Assembly: GCF_017591425.1 (NCBI RefSeq)
Contig: NW_024464918.1
Coordinates: 25,882,001-25,946,000, forward strand
Length of the DNA: 64,000 nt
Direction: 5' to 3'
Source: Ochotona curzoniae
Taxonomy: Eukaryota; Chordata; Mammalia; Lagomorpha; Ochotonidae
The notes below the pieces were generated by a model that saw nothing but the letters and a program-made list of their open reading frames with translations, was not told the DNA's origin and did no database searches. This document shows positions 10,656 to 22,625 of this stretch, one piece after another. The translations under genes were made by a program, and so were the position numbers. How positions within the stretch are numbered: position 1 is the stretch's first letter; every line of letters starts with the position of its first letter.

Positions 10656-11747
10656 AGCACAAGCATTGCAAACAAAATGTCTCTAGTGCCTTAGCCTTCG
10701 GTGATGGCTGTTTGACCTGTGACTGCCATGGGGGTGGGAGAAAGACATTTGGCTCATTCCCAGTCTATATTACTGAGTACACTTAGGTTTCTTTTGTCCC
10801 AGGAGTTCCTCGGGAAATTCTCTGGAAGATTTATAAATTTTCCCAGGGATCATTAGCTGTAGAGGAAGAAAAAACACCCTTTTGTAGACTTCATGGAAAA
10901 ACGGCGTTTGTGAGGAAACAAGTGCATCTTCTCAGCCTGTAAGATGTGGGGCCAAAGTTGAAAGGACAGCTTTAACATTTGCCTGCCCTAAAGGGCACAA
11001 GGGCAGTTTCTGGGTTAACTGCCTGGGTGCCAGAAAACAGGAACAGAGCAGCCACTGTCTGCCTGGCTGGGTGCCTCACAGCAGAGGAAGGCATGGGGGA
11101 CCTGGCTCTGAAATTCCCCCAAGACCTGTATACTGCACTCCCACCCCTCGGCTCCTCCCAGAGTCCTGCCCGGGAGGGTGAAGCCAGGGCTGGGCTCCCT
11201 GTCTGCAGGGCACTAGCTCGCAATCTGTCTGCTCACACTATTCCTGGCCCAAGACGGTCTGCAGGAGGTGGGAAGCCCTGGAGCCTCGGAGCAGCAGCAG
11301 GATTCCCCATGCTGAGGGAGCGGCTGACTAGGGCCTGCCCCTGGGCTGTGGCCCGGGAGCTGGGGCAAGGCCCAGGTGAGAGGCCTGGTGTTTTTCCATC
11401 ACTTCTTCTTGGCCTCCAACTCACCATGGTCTCAGATTACACCCCTTTTCTACTTTCTTTGCTTCTTTGTGTTGTGTTGGCTACCACTACCCTTGGTTGC
11501 TCAGGGAAGTCAAATTGAGTCAGGAAAAAAATGTTAGAAATTCAAGCTCGATTGTTCCAGAGCAGTCAGCAACTTTCCACATGTTGTGGTGTGTCAGATG
11601 TGTATCTGCAGAACTTCTCAAACCTTAATCTACTCAACAAGTGCTAAAGAACCTGAAGTTAAAGTCACCTGCTAAAAATGACATCCTGAACACCCTTGAG
11701 CTGTCTGTCTACTTAGCAGATCTGAGTGGAGCTAACCACCATGCATT
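10656..11747. other. Unassigned sequence, partly GC-rich
   Basis: No repeat recognised. A 179-codon forward frame (10979-11518) covers a GC-rich stretch, but its residue content is low-complexity and matches no family I know. It has no identifiable splice partners, so I treat it as chance. Confidence 0.45.
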
Positions 11748-11992
11748 TAAAAAAAAACTATTTATTTGAAAGGAAGAGAGTGTGAGCAAGCACTCCCATC
11801 TGCTAGTCCGAAGTAAGGGTAACGTGAGGAGATGGGAAAGCAATCCAGGTTTCCCATGTGGGTGCAAGGACCCAGGTATGTGAGCCCGTCACTACTGCCT
11901 TGCAGAGTCTGCATACAGGAATCAGAGCCAGGCATCCAACCCGGGTACTCCAACCTGTGACGTGAACTCCAGTGCAACTGTCTGCCCCAGAA
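11748..11992 (-). mobile_element. Old SINE, reverse orientation
   Basis: 'ctatttatttgaaaggaag', 'caggtttcccatgtgggtgc', 'caatccaggt' and 'ccgggtactcca' lie in the order of a reversed C-repeat variant. The start is A-rich. Confidence 0.7.
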
Positions 11993-14825
11993 CTCACATG
12001 GCTACTGAGGCTCACCATCTGTGGGAGGCTCGTTATCCTCAGGGAGAAAAATGCCATATGGAGCTGGGTAACTATGCCTAGAGTCTCTGCCTTACTATGG
12101 TTCAACTTCACATTTCAGACATTACAATGCTGCAGAGACAATAAGTGTTTAGTAGAAACTGAATTCAAGTTTTCCACATTAAGTTTTCTTCCTGAGCTAG
12201 TGGTACAACATAGGATACTCTTCTTTGATGCTAAGTCAACCCCACAGTCACAAGGGAGATACGACAAGTGGACTGGGTAGTCTCCTGCATGATGTAGTGC
12301 TCAGCCAGGAAGCCCAGCACGCCAGGTACAGTAACTGTAACTCTTAAAATTAACTTTACTGATGACAGCATTTTTCATTCACCTCACATCCCTGTGATGT
12401 TAATACAGCATGAGAACAATGGATTAAGTCCCCATGGTAAGTTCAGGAGCAGGTGCAGGTGCCTGGTTCTGCCCACTAATTCAGAATGTGCAGCCTTACA
12501 TATGTCTAATTCCTCCGATGAGAGTGGTGCACAGCTAAGCTTTTGCGGGGTGGGTACTCCTAAAGAATTGGTTTTATTCAGAAAAAAAAATATGCCAGCT
12601 TTCTGCTTTTGAGGTTTCCCCACCCTGTGCTTCTATCACCTCCTGGAAATCAAGGCATTCTATTGCTGGCAAAGAATCCTAGGAAACTTTCAAGTGCCCC
12701 AGGAGTTGAGATCCTAAAACAAGAAGACTAGAGAAACAGAAAGCACAACAGTGATGATTTGACTCAGCTTACCTCTTAGTACCTGGATCTGGCAGAAAGC
12801 CCCCAAGGCCCAAGTGGTCCCCTGTCCTGCTCGGTCACTCAGGAGTAAGAAAGAGACAACAGCCACCACCATGTGTGGCTGGCGTGAATCCTGAAGGACG
12901 GCATCCCACCTGCCTCCAAATGGGCTCCTCCTTGCCAGGTGCCAGCTTACAGCAGCTGCCTGCCAGGGAGTGCTCCCGTGCAGGGTTGTCTGTGCACCTG
13001 GACACATGCTGTCACCTGCAGCGCCCTGGGGCCAGTCAGCAGCTTCAGCACCACGGAATTCCAGCAGACTGAACTCAGTTTCCGTGGCCAGATACACACG
13101 GAGGTGGGAGGGTGCTTCTTAGGGGAACCAGATGGCTCTGTGCTGAACCTGCCTTACACCTGAAGCCTCATTCAAACTCACAGAACCCTTCTTTCCCCAG
13201 CCTCATGAGCCAAGCGGAAGTCACCCTCTTTCCCAAGTCCGATAGCCCTCAGGGGCTTCTCTGTCACTTTCTGGCATTCAGGGTGGGCTCCCTTCCACAG
13301 GCTTTGCCATGTGCAGGAGACAGGGGCAGCCCAATTAAACACAGGCTGCCATTCTCAGGCTGCACCCCAAACACAATCCTATCTACATACACTCAATTCG
13401 TTCCCTTTGCTGCAGCCATCAGGGGTCCTTGCTTCAGTTGTGTAACCCAGGATTCTGGTGATTTAAAGCCCAATTAAAACAGGATGTGGGGCAGAAGGAC
13501 AAGAGATGAGGGAGGTAAGGGGAGAGGAAAAGTAAGTTAGAGCACGGTGAGGGTGGGCCCTGCAGGTGCAGCTGCATGCAAAGATGCAGATGGAGTCTCT
13601 CGGCTGCCTCTTGCAGGCATGTGGTCAGCACACACAGCCCTTGGGTCTGCCTCCCCAGGATAAACTGGGCACCCACAGGGCACTGGCAACTCCAGAAAGG
13701 CGGACACCTCTGTTTGTCCCACGGATCCCCCCAGCTAGGCTGGGCCTGGGCACTGCCTGGTTTCATGTGGAATGACAAACCTGTGTCCTCAGGTGTTCTC
13801 AGGTTCACAGCCTGAAGATGACGCTGGGCAGGAAGGAGGTGGGTTCTCAGATTTCACACCTGGCAGAAGCATGCCCAGATCAGATACCAACACCCTCCTA
13901 GCCTGGCACCAGGAAGACATGCGAGACGAGAAGACAATGTGGTTCTCCAGCTTCAGTTGTGTCACTGTCACCTGGGAGAGGAAGGAGTATGTCACACAGA
14001 GACCCCCAGGGCAGCTCTGGCCAGGGCCTGAGCACATGCTTTTCTAATTCCTGTGAAGCTGATGCTGCCAATTGGGGACCACGCTTTGAGTGGGCAACGG
14101 AAGTCGAATTCCAGAGCCCCAGTCTTCAGCCATGCTGCAGGTGCAAAGGGATAGTCCCCTCACATCTACTTACCCAGCAGATCACCCAACCCTCCAGGAA
14201 TGGTAGATAACCATGGCTGAGTGGAGGGCGCCCCCTTGTGTTCAAATACAACTGCGGTGCACTCCGCTCCCCCTTGCAAACTAGGCCAGATTTTATTTTC
14301 TGTGGATGACAGCAGTTCCTGGGAAACCTGAGACCTTCATCATTTCCCAGGTCTGTTCCAGATATAGAGGAGAGGCCAGGGGTCCATTTCATGTATGACA
14401 GGCCAAAAAGGAATGGATTTCTTCTCATAGCTTTGGGATTGATCTTGGCTAGAAGGGTCCAAAGTTCCGGTGGAGAAAGTACCTTCGTAATGTAAGCCAG
14501 AGCAAACAGTGTCAGGGTCTTTAAAATACCATGTGACTCAGAAGGGATTCCCACCGTGACTGTGAGCCACACATGGCTTTCTCCCACACCTGGAAAGCCA
14601 GCCTCATCAACGGTGGACTCGTGTAAAAACACCCTGGAGCACCTGTCACTGGTTCTGTCCCCAGTTCATCAGACACAGGAAGGCCACTTCTCACAGCTTC
14701 CTGCAGCCAGGAGGGTACCGTGATAGGGTCTGCTGCTGCTGCCCACTGCTCAGGCTAGGAGCAAGCAGGAGTTGGTGTCCAGGGAAGACAGTGGGCCATG
14801 CAGCTGCCTGGACTCACGCAGGCAT
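11993..14825. other. Unassigned sequence
   Basis: About 2.8 kb without a repeat or gene I can recognise. Open frames of up to 168 codons occur on both strands with no domain resemblance. Lack of young repeats here could mean constraint or chance; cross-species alignment would tell. Confidence 0.45.
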
Positions 14826-14930
14826 TGGAACCATACACATCTCTGGACTCCACTCCCAGAAATCCTGATTCAACAGGCCAGCGGTGGGGCCTGGGAGCTG
14901 GCTTTTATACAACTTCCTGGGGGGTGGTGC
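14826..14930 (+). mobile_element. hAT-Charlie MITE-like fragment
   Basis: 'ccactcccagaaatcctgat', 'tcaacaggcc' and 'ggtggggcctgggagc' follow the familiar 'cccagagattctgattcagtaggtctggggtggggcc' core of short non-autonomous hAT-Charlie elements such as MER20 or MER58. Termini are not preserved. Confidence 0.5.
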
Positions 14931-15357
14931 TGCTGCTGCGCGGGGCCCTCACTTTGGCTAAGATCCATAATTCTCCCGGCTGCTCACTCTTAGAGGGCTG
15001 GATTTATTAGTGAGCCAAGACCTGTGCGATGTCAGAGCTGTCCATTCAGGCTCCGGCAATGAGGCACTAGTGACGTGCTGGCAGTTCCTCTGTCCTGAGC
15101 ATAGAGGTTGTTTAGTAGCTGGTAGAGCCCAGTAGCAACCTTTGCCCCCTTTTCTGGTATTAATGACCAGACATGTATCTTGTATCACCAGATTGCCCTG
15201 GGAAGCAGAATTGCTCCCAGCTAAGAAGCTGCTCCAAATGTTACAGGGTGCAGTTCTCCCGGATGGACACTGAAGGTACCCCCAGCTTTATCTTACTGAC
15301 AGTGACCTATACAACATGCTTTTAGCAACTTGGGTTTTAAAAACAGGGAAAAAAGAA
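14931..15357. other. Unassigned sequence
   Basis: No gene or repeat recognised. Confidence 0.5.
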
Positions 15358-15425
15358 AAGAACTTACATTTCTCAAGCGCTTACTCTTTGCAAGTTGCCC
15401 TGCTAGGGCGTTTTACCATGTCCGG
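15358..15425 (+). mobile_element. MIR 5' fragment
   Basis: 'acatttctcaagcgcttact' and 'gccctgctagggcgttttac' match the MIR 'acatttattgagcgcttactatgtgccaggcactg...gcgctttac' start. Confidence 0.55.
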
Positions 15426-15600
15426 CTATTCCAGACATCGTTGCTGCACTTTGCCCACTTGGCTTTGCACTTGGTGTGCAGTTTTGCCCTCTTCCAGGGC
15501 TGCCAGGCCACACAGGCTGCCGACTGCTGCACTGATTAGTACACTGCACTGTGAGCCTAGACCTAGCACTGCGCTTTCTGGCTCTCATACAAGAGATTCT

Positions 15601-15938
15601 TTTTTTTTTTTTTTTTAAGATTTATTTTTATTATTTTTTCATTGGAAAGGCGGATATACAGAGAGGAGAGACAGAGGAAGATCTTCCGTCCGATGATTCA
15701 CTCCCCAAGTGAGCGCAACGGGCCGATACTATGCCGATCCGAAGCCAGGAGCCTCTTCCGGGTCTCCCATGCGGGTGCAGGTTCCCAAAGCTTTGGGCCG
15801 TCCTCGACTGCTTTCCCAGGCCACAGGCCAGGGAGCTGGAAGGGAAGCGGGGCTGCCGGGATTAGAACTGGCGCCCATATGGGATCCCGGGCGTGCAAGG
15901 CGAGGACCTTTAACCACTTGCGCCACCGCACCGGGCCC
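15601..15938 (-). mobile_element. Young CSINE, reverse orientation
   Basis: Near-consensus full-length copy beginning with a T run and ending at GGTGGCGCAAG/GGGCCC equivalents on the reverse strand. Perfect target duplication CATACAAGAGATTCTT (from 15586, and 15939-15954). Its pol III head faces the next SINE 33 bases away, forming a head-to-head pair. Confidence 0.96.
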
Positions 15939-15971
15939 CATACAAGAGATTCTTAAAAGTTCATGGAAAGA

Positions 15972-16300
15972 GGGCCTGGCGCGGTGGCGCAGTGGTTAAG
16001 GTCCTCGCCTTGCACGCCCGGGATCCCATACGGGCGCCAGTTCTAATCCCGGCAGCCCCGCTTCCCTTCCAGCTCCCTGCCTGTGGCCCGGGAAAGCAGT
16101 CGAGGATGGCCCAGGGCTTTGGGAACCTGCACCCGCGTGGGAGACCCGGAAGAGGCTCCTGGCTTCGGATGGCATAGTATCGGCCGTTGTGGTCACTTGG
16201 GGAGTGAATCATTGGACAGGAGATCTTCCTCTCTGTCTCTCCTCTCTGTATATCCACCTTTCCAATAAAAAAATAATAAAAACAAATCTTTAAAAAAAAA
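15972..16300 (+). mobile_element. Young CSINE, forward orientation
   Basis: Near-consensus copy with A box TGGCGCAGTGG and B box GTTCTAATCCC, ending AATAAAAACAAATCTTT plus A run. Target duplication AAAAGTTCATGGAA at 15955-15968 and 16297-16310. The duplication begins at the base immediately after the neighbour's duplication ends, so both elements used one genomic position. Confidence 0.96.
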
Positions 16301-16315
16301 GTTCATGGAAGGAAA

Positions 16316-16650
16316 GAACTGGCATTATGACACAGTGAGATTAGCCATTGCTTGCGACACTGGCATCTCTTTAAAGTTCAGGTTATAGTCCCAGTGACTT
16401 TGCTTCCAATCCAGCTTCCTACTCACGTGCCCGGGAAGGTGGCAGAACATGGCCCAAGTGCTTGGTTCCCTGTTACCCATATCAGAGCCCAGGATGGAGT
16501 TCCTGGTTCCTGGCTTTAGCCTGGCCCATCCCTGGTGACTGTGGCCATCAGGGGCAGTGAAGCAGTGGATTAAATTTCTCTGTGTGTGTGTCTTGTCTTA
16601 CCTTTTCTCTCTCTCCTCTCTCCCCTTCTCTTTCAAATAAATCTTTTTAA
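16316..16650 (+). mobile_element. Older CSINE
   Basis: 'ggcattatgacacagtgag', 'gcttccaatccagcttccta', 'cgtgcccgggaaggtggcag', 'tggcccaagtgcttggttcc' and 'tttcaaataaatctttt' in order. It directly follows the young forward SINE, making a three-element cluster. Confidence 0.85.
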
Positions 16651-17359
16651 AGTTTGCAGAATTGCACATAAAAAACTAATATGCATGAATTTTATTTTTT
16701 TTTTTACACACAAATAAGCTTTTCCTCTAATTCCATCTTCCAGAACTTTTGGAAGAACTTTCAAAGGTGGAACAACATGTGCCAACTGCACATCAATGGC
16801 TTTTCTTTTCTGGCTCTGTTTCGCCTATTTAATCAGAAACATGTCCCTAGTCGCACACAGCAATCTGCACTTGGAGAATTTCTATCTAGTCCAAATGAGG
16901 CCCGCAGCTTTATAAATTCTATCAAACAGTAGAAGACCTCATCTGGTGGCCAGACTGTGTTGACTATTATCCTATTTTGGTTCTGATAGCTTTTCCAGTG
17001 GCTGTTTTCCAACACAGCTTGTGTTTGTACGTGCACAACTGATAGCTGTCATTTCATCCAATGCTAATCACCGATGCGCACACTCAACTACACTCCTGTG
17101 CTTTCTGGCTTATCTCACAACATCTCGGAGTGTTTATGCCCATTTGGGACTTCTGCCTTTTCACTGGCTCCCGTGTGATGCTTATCCCTACGGAACCTTA
17201 CTTCCTCCCTTAGCAAATGTTTTAGATCAATTAGGGAATCAATTACTTCCCAGAGAATTTGGCAATAAACCCTTTGCTGTCACACTTCTTCCTTCAGAGT
17301 TTTCAACAAGACAAGCAAGATAGGTTTAAATGCTGAGGTCAATCTATGCCAATAAAAAA
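16651..17359. other. Unassigned AT-rich sequence
   Basis: Mostly unrecognised. At 16715-16770 'ctaattccatcttccagaac' followed by 'ttttggaagaactt' resembles one end of the palindromic DNA-transposon-like elements seen at 56.2 and 57.8 kb. Confidence 0.4.
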
Positions 17360-17520
17360 GTATGAAGCAATTTCTATGAGCCAGGGGCCATGCTGGGCAC
17401 TTGACATGCACCACTACAAATATGTACTATGGTGACTGCCATTTTGCCTAAACTTTATCCAACTTGCCCAAGGTCACCCAGCTGACAACGGGCAGAGTCC
17501 AAAGGACGGCTGCCTGATGA
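17360..17520 (+). mobile_element. MIR fragment
   Basis: 'ttctatgagccaggggccat', 'gggcacttgacatg', 'aacttgcccaaggtcaccca' and 'gctgacaacgggcagagtcc' match the MIR core and 3' part in order. Confidence 0.8.
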
Positions 17521-17654
17521 TGCAGTTGACCTCCTCACCTCTGCACTTCACTGCCAGGAATGATGGTTCACACACTGCTCTTGTTTCTGAGCCTGTGAGG
17601 ATGACAGGCACATGCTCAGGGTATCAGTCTGTGATGAAAAGAGTACATGCGGGG

Positions 17655-17743
17655 GAGGGTTGCAAAGTGCCATTGAACTGTATGTTTGAAAATCACTAAA
17701 AGGGTAAATTTTCATGTTTTGTGTATTTTACTTTAATTAAGCA
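17655..17743 (+). mobile_element. L1 3' UTR fragment
   Basis: 'cattgaactgtatgtttgaa' and 'actaaaagggtaaattttca' followed by 'tgtattttactttaatt' match the last part of an L1M 3' UTR. Confidence 0.6.
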
Positions 17744-17761
17744 AGCACACACACACACACA
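17744..17761. repeat. (CA)n, about 8 units
   Basis: Short CA array directly after the L1 3' end, probably grown from its A-rich tail. Confidence 0.85.
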
Positions 17762-19349
17762 AATCCAACAACAACAAAACTGGGTCATCTGAAGGGACTT
17801 CCAGACTACTCACTCTCACCCACCATCAGCTTAGGCCAACTCTGTTTTTCCGTGCAGGATGCATCGTTGCGGGCAGGGCTTGAAGGTCCCAAGACAGGGA
17901 AAGCTGGAATAGATCATCACCTGAGCTTTAGGTGGGTGTTGAGCATGGCTCCATGTCGGGTTCCTACTCCAACCTGAAGAGGGCGCCCTGTGTGGGACAG
18001 GAGTACACCACATTAAGCCACCTGAGATGAGCCCACTTTGGGGTCTGTTCTGCCTTTCTGGGAGCCACCCACGCAGGCCTCCCCGGGAAATCACCACACA
18101 CTTCATTGTTGCTGTCAGTCCCCTTTGAGTCAACAACATGATAAAGAGTGGTCAGAGAACTTCCCACCTTCCTCTCCCCCAGCTGGTGTCAGGGGCCCTG
18201 ACCCCGCGAGTTAAGGCTACTGGTAGATAGTTGTGTGGATGGTGGTGCCGTACGTACCTTGTGACCAGCCAAGGCTGCCTCTCAGCCTGCTTTCCCTAAC
18301 TCAGCTGGCACTACCTTCCACCATACCTTGGGAAAGATGACCGTGTCAGTCGCAGACAGCAGTAGCCTAAGCTGCTATCCTTACAGACAAGGCAGTGCTG
18401 TTAGCCTGGGAACGCTTGGCGAAGGAATACATTCAGTTTCCATGCCTTTCCAGCTTCAGGCCCAGGCTGAACCTATGCTATTTTTATCAAATACTTTCTA
18501 TTCTGTGACATGCTTTGCTAGCCTGCTATTATTAGACAAGCCGGGGGAACATCGGAGTTTATGTTCTCTCTCCCTCCTGCTTGGCTTCTTCCTCTGAATT
18601 TTGCAAGGCAGGATGGTAGTTGTTTGTGGGGGACCCATCCTGTCTCCAGGATGTAAGTGTTGGTGGCAAGAGAGAGCTCACCTTGGTGCCAAAGTGGCTC
18701 GGACATGGGCTCCACCTCCTCTGACACGACAGCCAGTCCTGGCTCCACCCCGTCCCCAGATGGCACAGCTGATGGGACAGGAAAACAATCCTATATTGGA
18801 ATACTCACAGCGTCACTTCCCCCCACCCCCATTTCCTGTGAAGGAGGATTCGGATTTTGGTCAACAAAGCTGTTGTGCAGCATGGGGGAAATGAGGGAAG
18901 GGATGCTGAGAGGCGTGGTCCCCGGGTGGGAGGGTCTGACGGTCTGCCCCAGGGACAGACAGGGAGGCACCTGCTGCCAAAAACAGACTAATGCAGAGAA
19001 GAGGGTATACACGAGAGGGAACTCAGGAACTGGGTGAAACTGGGGGACTTCAAGAACAAAATGAAGAGGATTAGAGTAGTTGTTTCTGTCACTTTGGGAA
19101 AGGAAAGGAGGAGGAGGTTCTTTCAGAAATGCTGTTGCTGTTATGAATGGAATCTAACCCCTGGCCTTTGGCATTTTAAAGAGATTTAATCAGTTAAGCC
19201 ATACATTGGTTTCAAAAATGTGCTCTGGATGGGGGACTGGTGTTTATTCAGAGACCCAGGGACTACCAGGGAACCTGAGTCCAATGGCAAGAACAGGCCA
19301 CCATCTCCTCTTCTTCTCTCATCAACAGCTTATTCCAAATAGCACATTA
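17762..19349. other. Unassigned sequence
   Basis: About 1.6 kb without a recognised gene or repeat; scattered open frames up to 126 codons on both strands show no family features. Confidence 0.45.
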
Positions 19350-19610
19350 ATGTGACTTATTTTATTTGAAAGGCAGATAGACAGACAGTATCTTCCATCT
19401 CCAGGTGTCCACAATATCTGGGGTTTTGCAGGCGGAAGCTGGGAGCCAGGAGCTCCATGCAGGTCTCCCATCGGAGTGTTCTCCCGGCCATCACCTGCTG
19501 CCTCCCAGGGAGAGCGTTACCAAGACGCTGGTATCAGAAGCAGAGTCAGGACCCAAGCCTATGTACTTGGATTTGGGGTGAAGGCAGCCGCCAGGCCAAA
19601 GGCCCACCCC
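19350..19610 (-). mobile_element. Old SINE, reverse orientation
   Basis: 'cttattttatttgaaaggca' then 'gatagacagacag', 'tcttccatctccaggtgtcc' and 'caggtctcccatcgg' are the reverse of a C-repeat 3' body; the rest is diverged. Confidence 0.65.
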
Positions 19611-20429
19611 AAGTCCAGTCATTCTGAACAAGCGTCCTGGGCTGGGTACGGACCCCAGATGCATTTTCTTTGGTTAGATGAGAGTTCATTCTTTGGAAAC
19701 CAACATTGAAAATTTAGTATTCACATTTTAAAGTCTGCATCTCCTTTCTTGCTTCTCTTGAAAAAACTTATAAGATCCAATATTACAAGGTCCCTGTTGC
19801 CACAGGGCAAAAATAGGTTTACACACTCTAGTCAGTGGCAGCACCCACTGCTCACCCAGCGTGTGCAGGTATACCTGGCCTGCTTCCCATCATCTGGCTG
19901 TAACAGATCATTCACAGACTCTACTGAGCTGAACATTTAGACTGGGGCAGTGGGAAGAGGGAAGGAGGAAACCTGCTGGGAAGTGTCAGAGTTAAGGAGA
20001 CAGGAGTGAATTGTCAAACCAGGATCTGGCAAAAGTTGGGCCCTTGGGGAGGGAAGCCCAACAACTGGAGTCTCTTTCTGCTTTGGACATTTGCTGCCTC
20101 GGCAAAAGCCAACCCAGCATCCAGGAGGCTGAGCAGCATCTAGGCATCTATGGGAGGCAAGTGGGAGTCCAGTGCCCACTGAACCGGGGACTGGAAGCTT
20201 GTTTCAGGCTAGAACTCCGAAGGAGTCTACCTCAAGACCGGATGAAACAAATGGAAAATAGATGAAATGTCACAAGGCCTCAACCAAGATCCAATAAGCT
20301 TAATTCTTCAAATTGGATGAGGGTGGCTCCAGACTGCCAGCCTCTCCAGACGCCTTGCCAAAACAAATGCAAATGAATGTCTGTGGTGAAAGAAGCCTCT
20401 ATCATTCCTACACTACTCCTGCCTGTAGT
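19611..20429. other. Unassigned sequence
   Basis: No gene or repeat recognised. Confidence 0.5.
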
Positions 20430-20860
20430 TATTCAAGCATAACTTCAGTGCATGTAAAAACAGCCAAACACATACAGAATTAAGACGAGAAATGAGATCC
20501 CGCAGAAACAACCATAACTGAAGCAAGTCAGAGACCTTGGTTCCGGGAGTTCTCAAAACAGACTCTAATTTCACCAAGCACAAGGAAACAAAAGGCACAA
20601 TGGAAAGATATGGCAGAGCACTGGAAATTTAACAACAAAAAGGGACAGACCCCGAAGACATGGGGACGAACCAAGTGTAAGAGAAATAAAGAGCTCAGCA
20701 AACAGGTTTAACAGATCAGAAACAGTTACAGGGAAAATTGGTGAAATTGGAAATAGATTAAAAGAAAATAACAAGATGCAGTATTATGTTGAAAATGCTG
20801 TAGAGAAAATGGAAACACAGGAGATAAAGTCAAAATTTAATTTCTAGCAGCAGCAACACA
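20430..20860 (+). mobile_element. Degenerate L1 ORF1-region fragment
   Basis: 'aaagagctcagcaaacaggt' then 'ttaacagatcagaaac', 'gggaaaattggtgaaattgg' and 'atagattaaaagaaaataac' track the coiled-coil coding region of an L1M or HAL1 ORF1. The A-rich strand and lack of stops over short stretches fit, but the frame is broken. Confidence 0.5.
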
Positions 20861-20874
20861 GACAGAATATGAGA

Positions 20875-20950
20875 GTGAACTAGCAAGTGAAATCTCTCTC
20901 TGCCTTTCCCTGTAAATCTGCCTTACAAATAAACATATATAACTTTAAAA
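20875..20950 (+). mobile_element. SINE 3' end fragment
   Basis: 'gaactagcaagtgaaatctc', 'tctctgcctttccctgtaaa' and 'cttacaaataaacat' match the last 75 bases of an old C-repeat. Confidence 0.6.
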
Positions 20951-20952
20951 CA

Positions 20953-21258
20953 GGCCTGATACAGTAGCCCTCACCTTGCACCCACCACAATCCCATATGG
21001 GTGCTGGTTCATGTCCTGGCTGTTCTGCTTCCCTTCCAGCTCCCTGTTTGTGGCCTGGGAAAGCATTCAAGGACAGCCCAAAGCCTTGGGACCCTGCACT
21101 CAAGTGGGAGACCTGGAAGAATTGTCCGCTCCTGGCTTCAGATCGGCGCAGCTCCAGCCATTCTAGCCACTTGGGAAGTGAATCAGCAGACAGAAGATGT
21201 TGCAGTCTCTCCTCTCTGTAAATCTGCCTTTCAAAAAAAAATTAAATAAATCTTAAAG
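20953..21258 (+). mobile_element. CSINE
   Basis: Forward copy: 'accttgcacccaccacaatc', 'gcttcccttccagctccctg', 'gtgggagacctggaagaa', 'ttcagatcggcgcagctcca', 'tttcaaaaaaaaattaaata'. The head is shortened. It follows the previous SINE fragment in tandem. Confidence 0.85.
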
Positions 21259-21544
21259 AAGAAAGCTTTAAAAACAAATGAAGCAAAAGCAAAATAGAAA
21301 GAAAAAAAATACAAACCAAGTCAGCCACATTATACCTGTTATTTTGAAGAAGGTTTTTTTTTTTTTTTCATTTAATAATATCTTCCTGGCTATTTTCCAT
21401 GATAAATAGATTTATCTCTTTCTTTGTCAGTGGCTGCTTGGTTTGTCATTATATCATGGTCTCACAATCTCATAACCATTGCCCTACTGAAACTCGGGTT
21501 GTATCTACTCTCACAGATAGTACTTCTAACACTCACACTTTTTA

Positions 21545-21868
21545 AACATTTATTCATTTTTTTATTGGAAAGTCAGATATACAGAGAGGAGGAGAGATAG
21601 AGAGGAAGATCTTCCATCTGCCGATTCACTCCCCAAGTGGCCACAACAGCAGGAGCTGAGCTGATCCAAAGCCAGGATCCAGGAGGTTTGTTTGGGTCTC
21701 CCACAAAGTGCAGAGTCCCAAGGCTTTGGGCTATCCTTGACTGCTTTCCCAGGCCAAAAGCAGGGAGCTGGATGGGAAGTGGAGCAGCTGGGATTAGGAC
21801 CGGCACTCATATGGGATCCTGGTGTGTGCAAGGTGAGGACTTCAGCCGCTAGGTTATCGCGTTGGGCC
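21545..21868 (-). mobile_element. CSINE, reverse orientation
   Basis: From 'aacatttattcatttttttat' to 'ctaggttatcgcgttgggcc'. The flanks 'taacactcacactttttaaa' and 'taatattcacatattttaac' look like a decayed target duplication. Confidence 0.88.
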
Positions 21869-22165
21869 TAATATTCACATATTTTAACAATTTCCTTCCA
21901 CAGACAATAATACCATCTTGTCAGCACTCTAATGATGATGAGGAAGAATTCAAGAGGCAGTAATTTTGGCCAGGAGATTCCAAGCAGTGGCTCAGTGATA
22001 CCCAGACCAGTGTGGAATGCAACAGGCACTGCGTATGTTTCATTGAATGACAAATGAACAACGAAATCCACACTCACTAAAGGAGCCTCACTGGGCCTGT
22101 CCTGGCTTCCACTGGAACTACATTTCTCAACTCCAGCACAACAGACCATCAGAGCTCTCTTGGAT

Positions 22166-22312
22166 GTGGGAGTTTTCCAGTGTGTTGAAGCATGTTTGAC
22201 AACACCCCTGGCCTCTGCTCACAGCTACCACCGCCTCATCAGCTGCAACACCTGAAACCGTCTCCAGACATTGCCAAATATCCACTGGGGAAAAAATCCC
22301 TGATGGCTGTGC
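22166..22312 (-). mobile_element. MER5A DNA transposon (hAT-Charlie)
   Basis: 'aagcatgtttgacaacaccc', 'ctggcctctgctcacagcta', 'gtctccagacattgccaaat' and 'atccactggggaaaaaatcc' are the reverse complement of the MER5A non-autonomous hAT element. Confidence 0.8.
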
Positions 22313-22479
22313 CTCACCGATTTATAATGGGGACAGTGTTTGTATAAAGGTGAAGACCCTCTAAAAATATCCAACATAAACAAGTTCTTCCCTGTGTACC
22401 CCTAATCTTCTCACGGTAAAATCCCCACTCTATTCTCTAACTGACCAACCCTAGCATATGTTCTAATTGCATAGAATAT

Positions 22480-22625
22480 GCTGTTCTGAAATGGTTATAC
22501 ACTATGCAATGGTTAAATCTAGGCAATTAACAAATGCACCATCTCACACAACTACTCATGGAGAGAGCACACAACATCCACTCATTTTTTTTAAGAAATA
22601 TAATGCATTAACATTAAAAATGGTT
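22480..22625 (+). mobile_element. L1-like fragment
   Basis: 'atggttatacactatgcaat', 'aggcaattaacaaatgcacc' and 'atctcacacaact' resemble a common old L1 3' segment. Assignment is tentative. Confidence 0.4.

Noticed and set aside
10979..11518. 179-codon forward frame as a gene
   Set aside because: No domain, no conserved features, GC-rich in part, and no supporting splice or promoter signals.
15972..16050. tRNA-like head with A and B boxes as a tRNA gene
   Set aside because: It is the SINE head; no cloverleaf with anticodon arm and acceptor stem can be formed and the SINE body follows directly.
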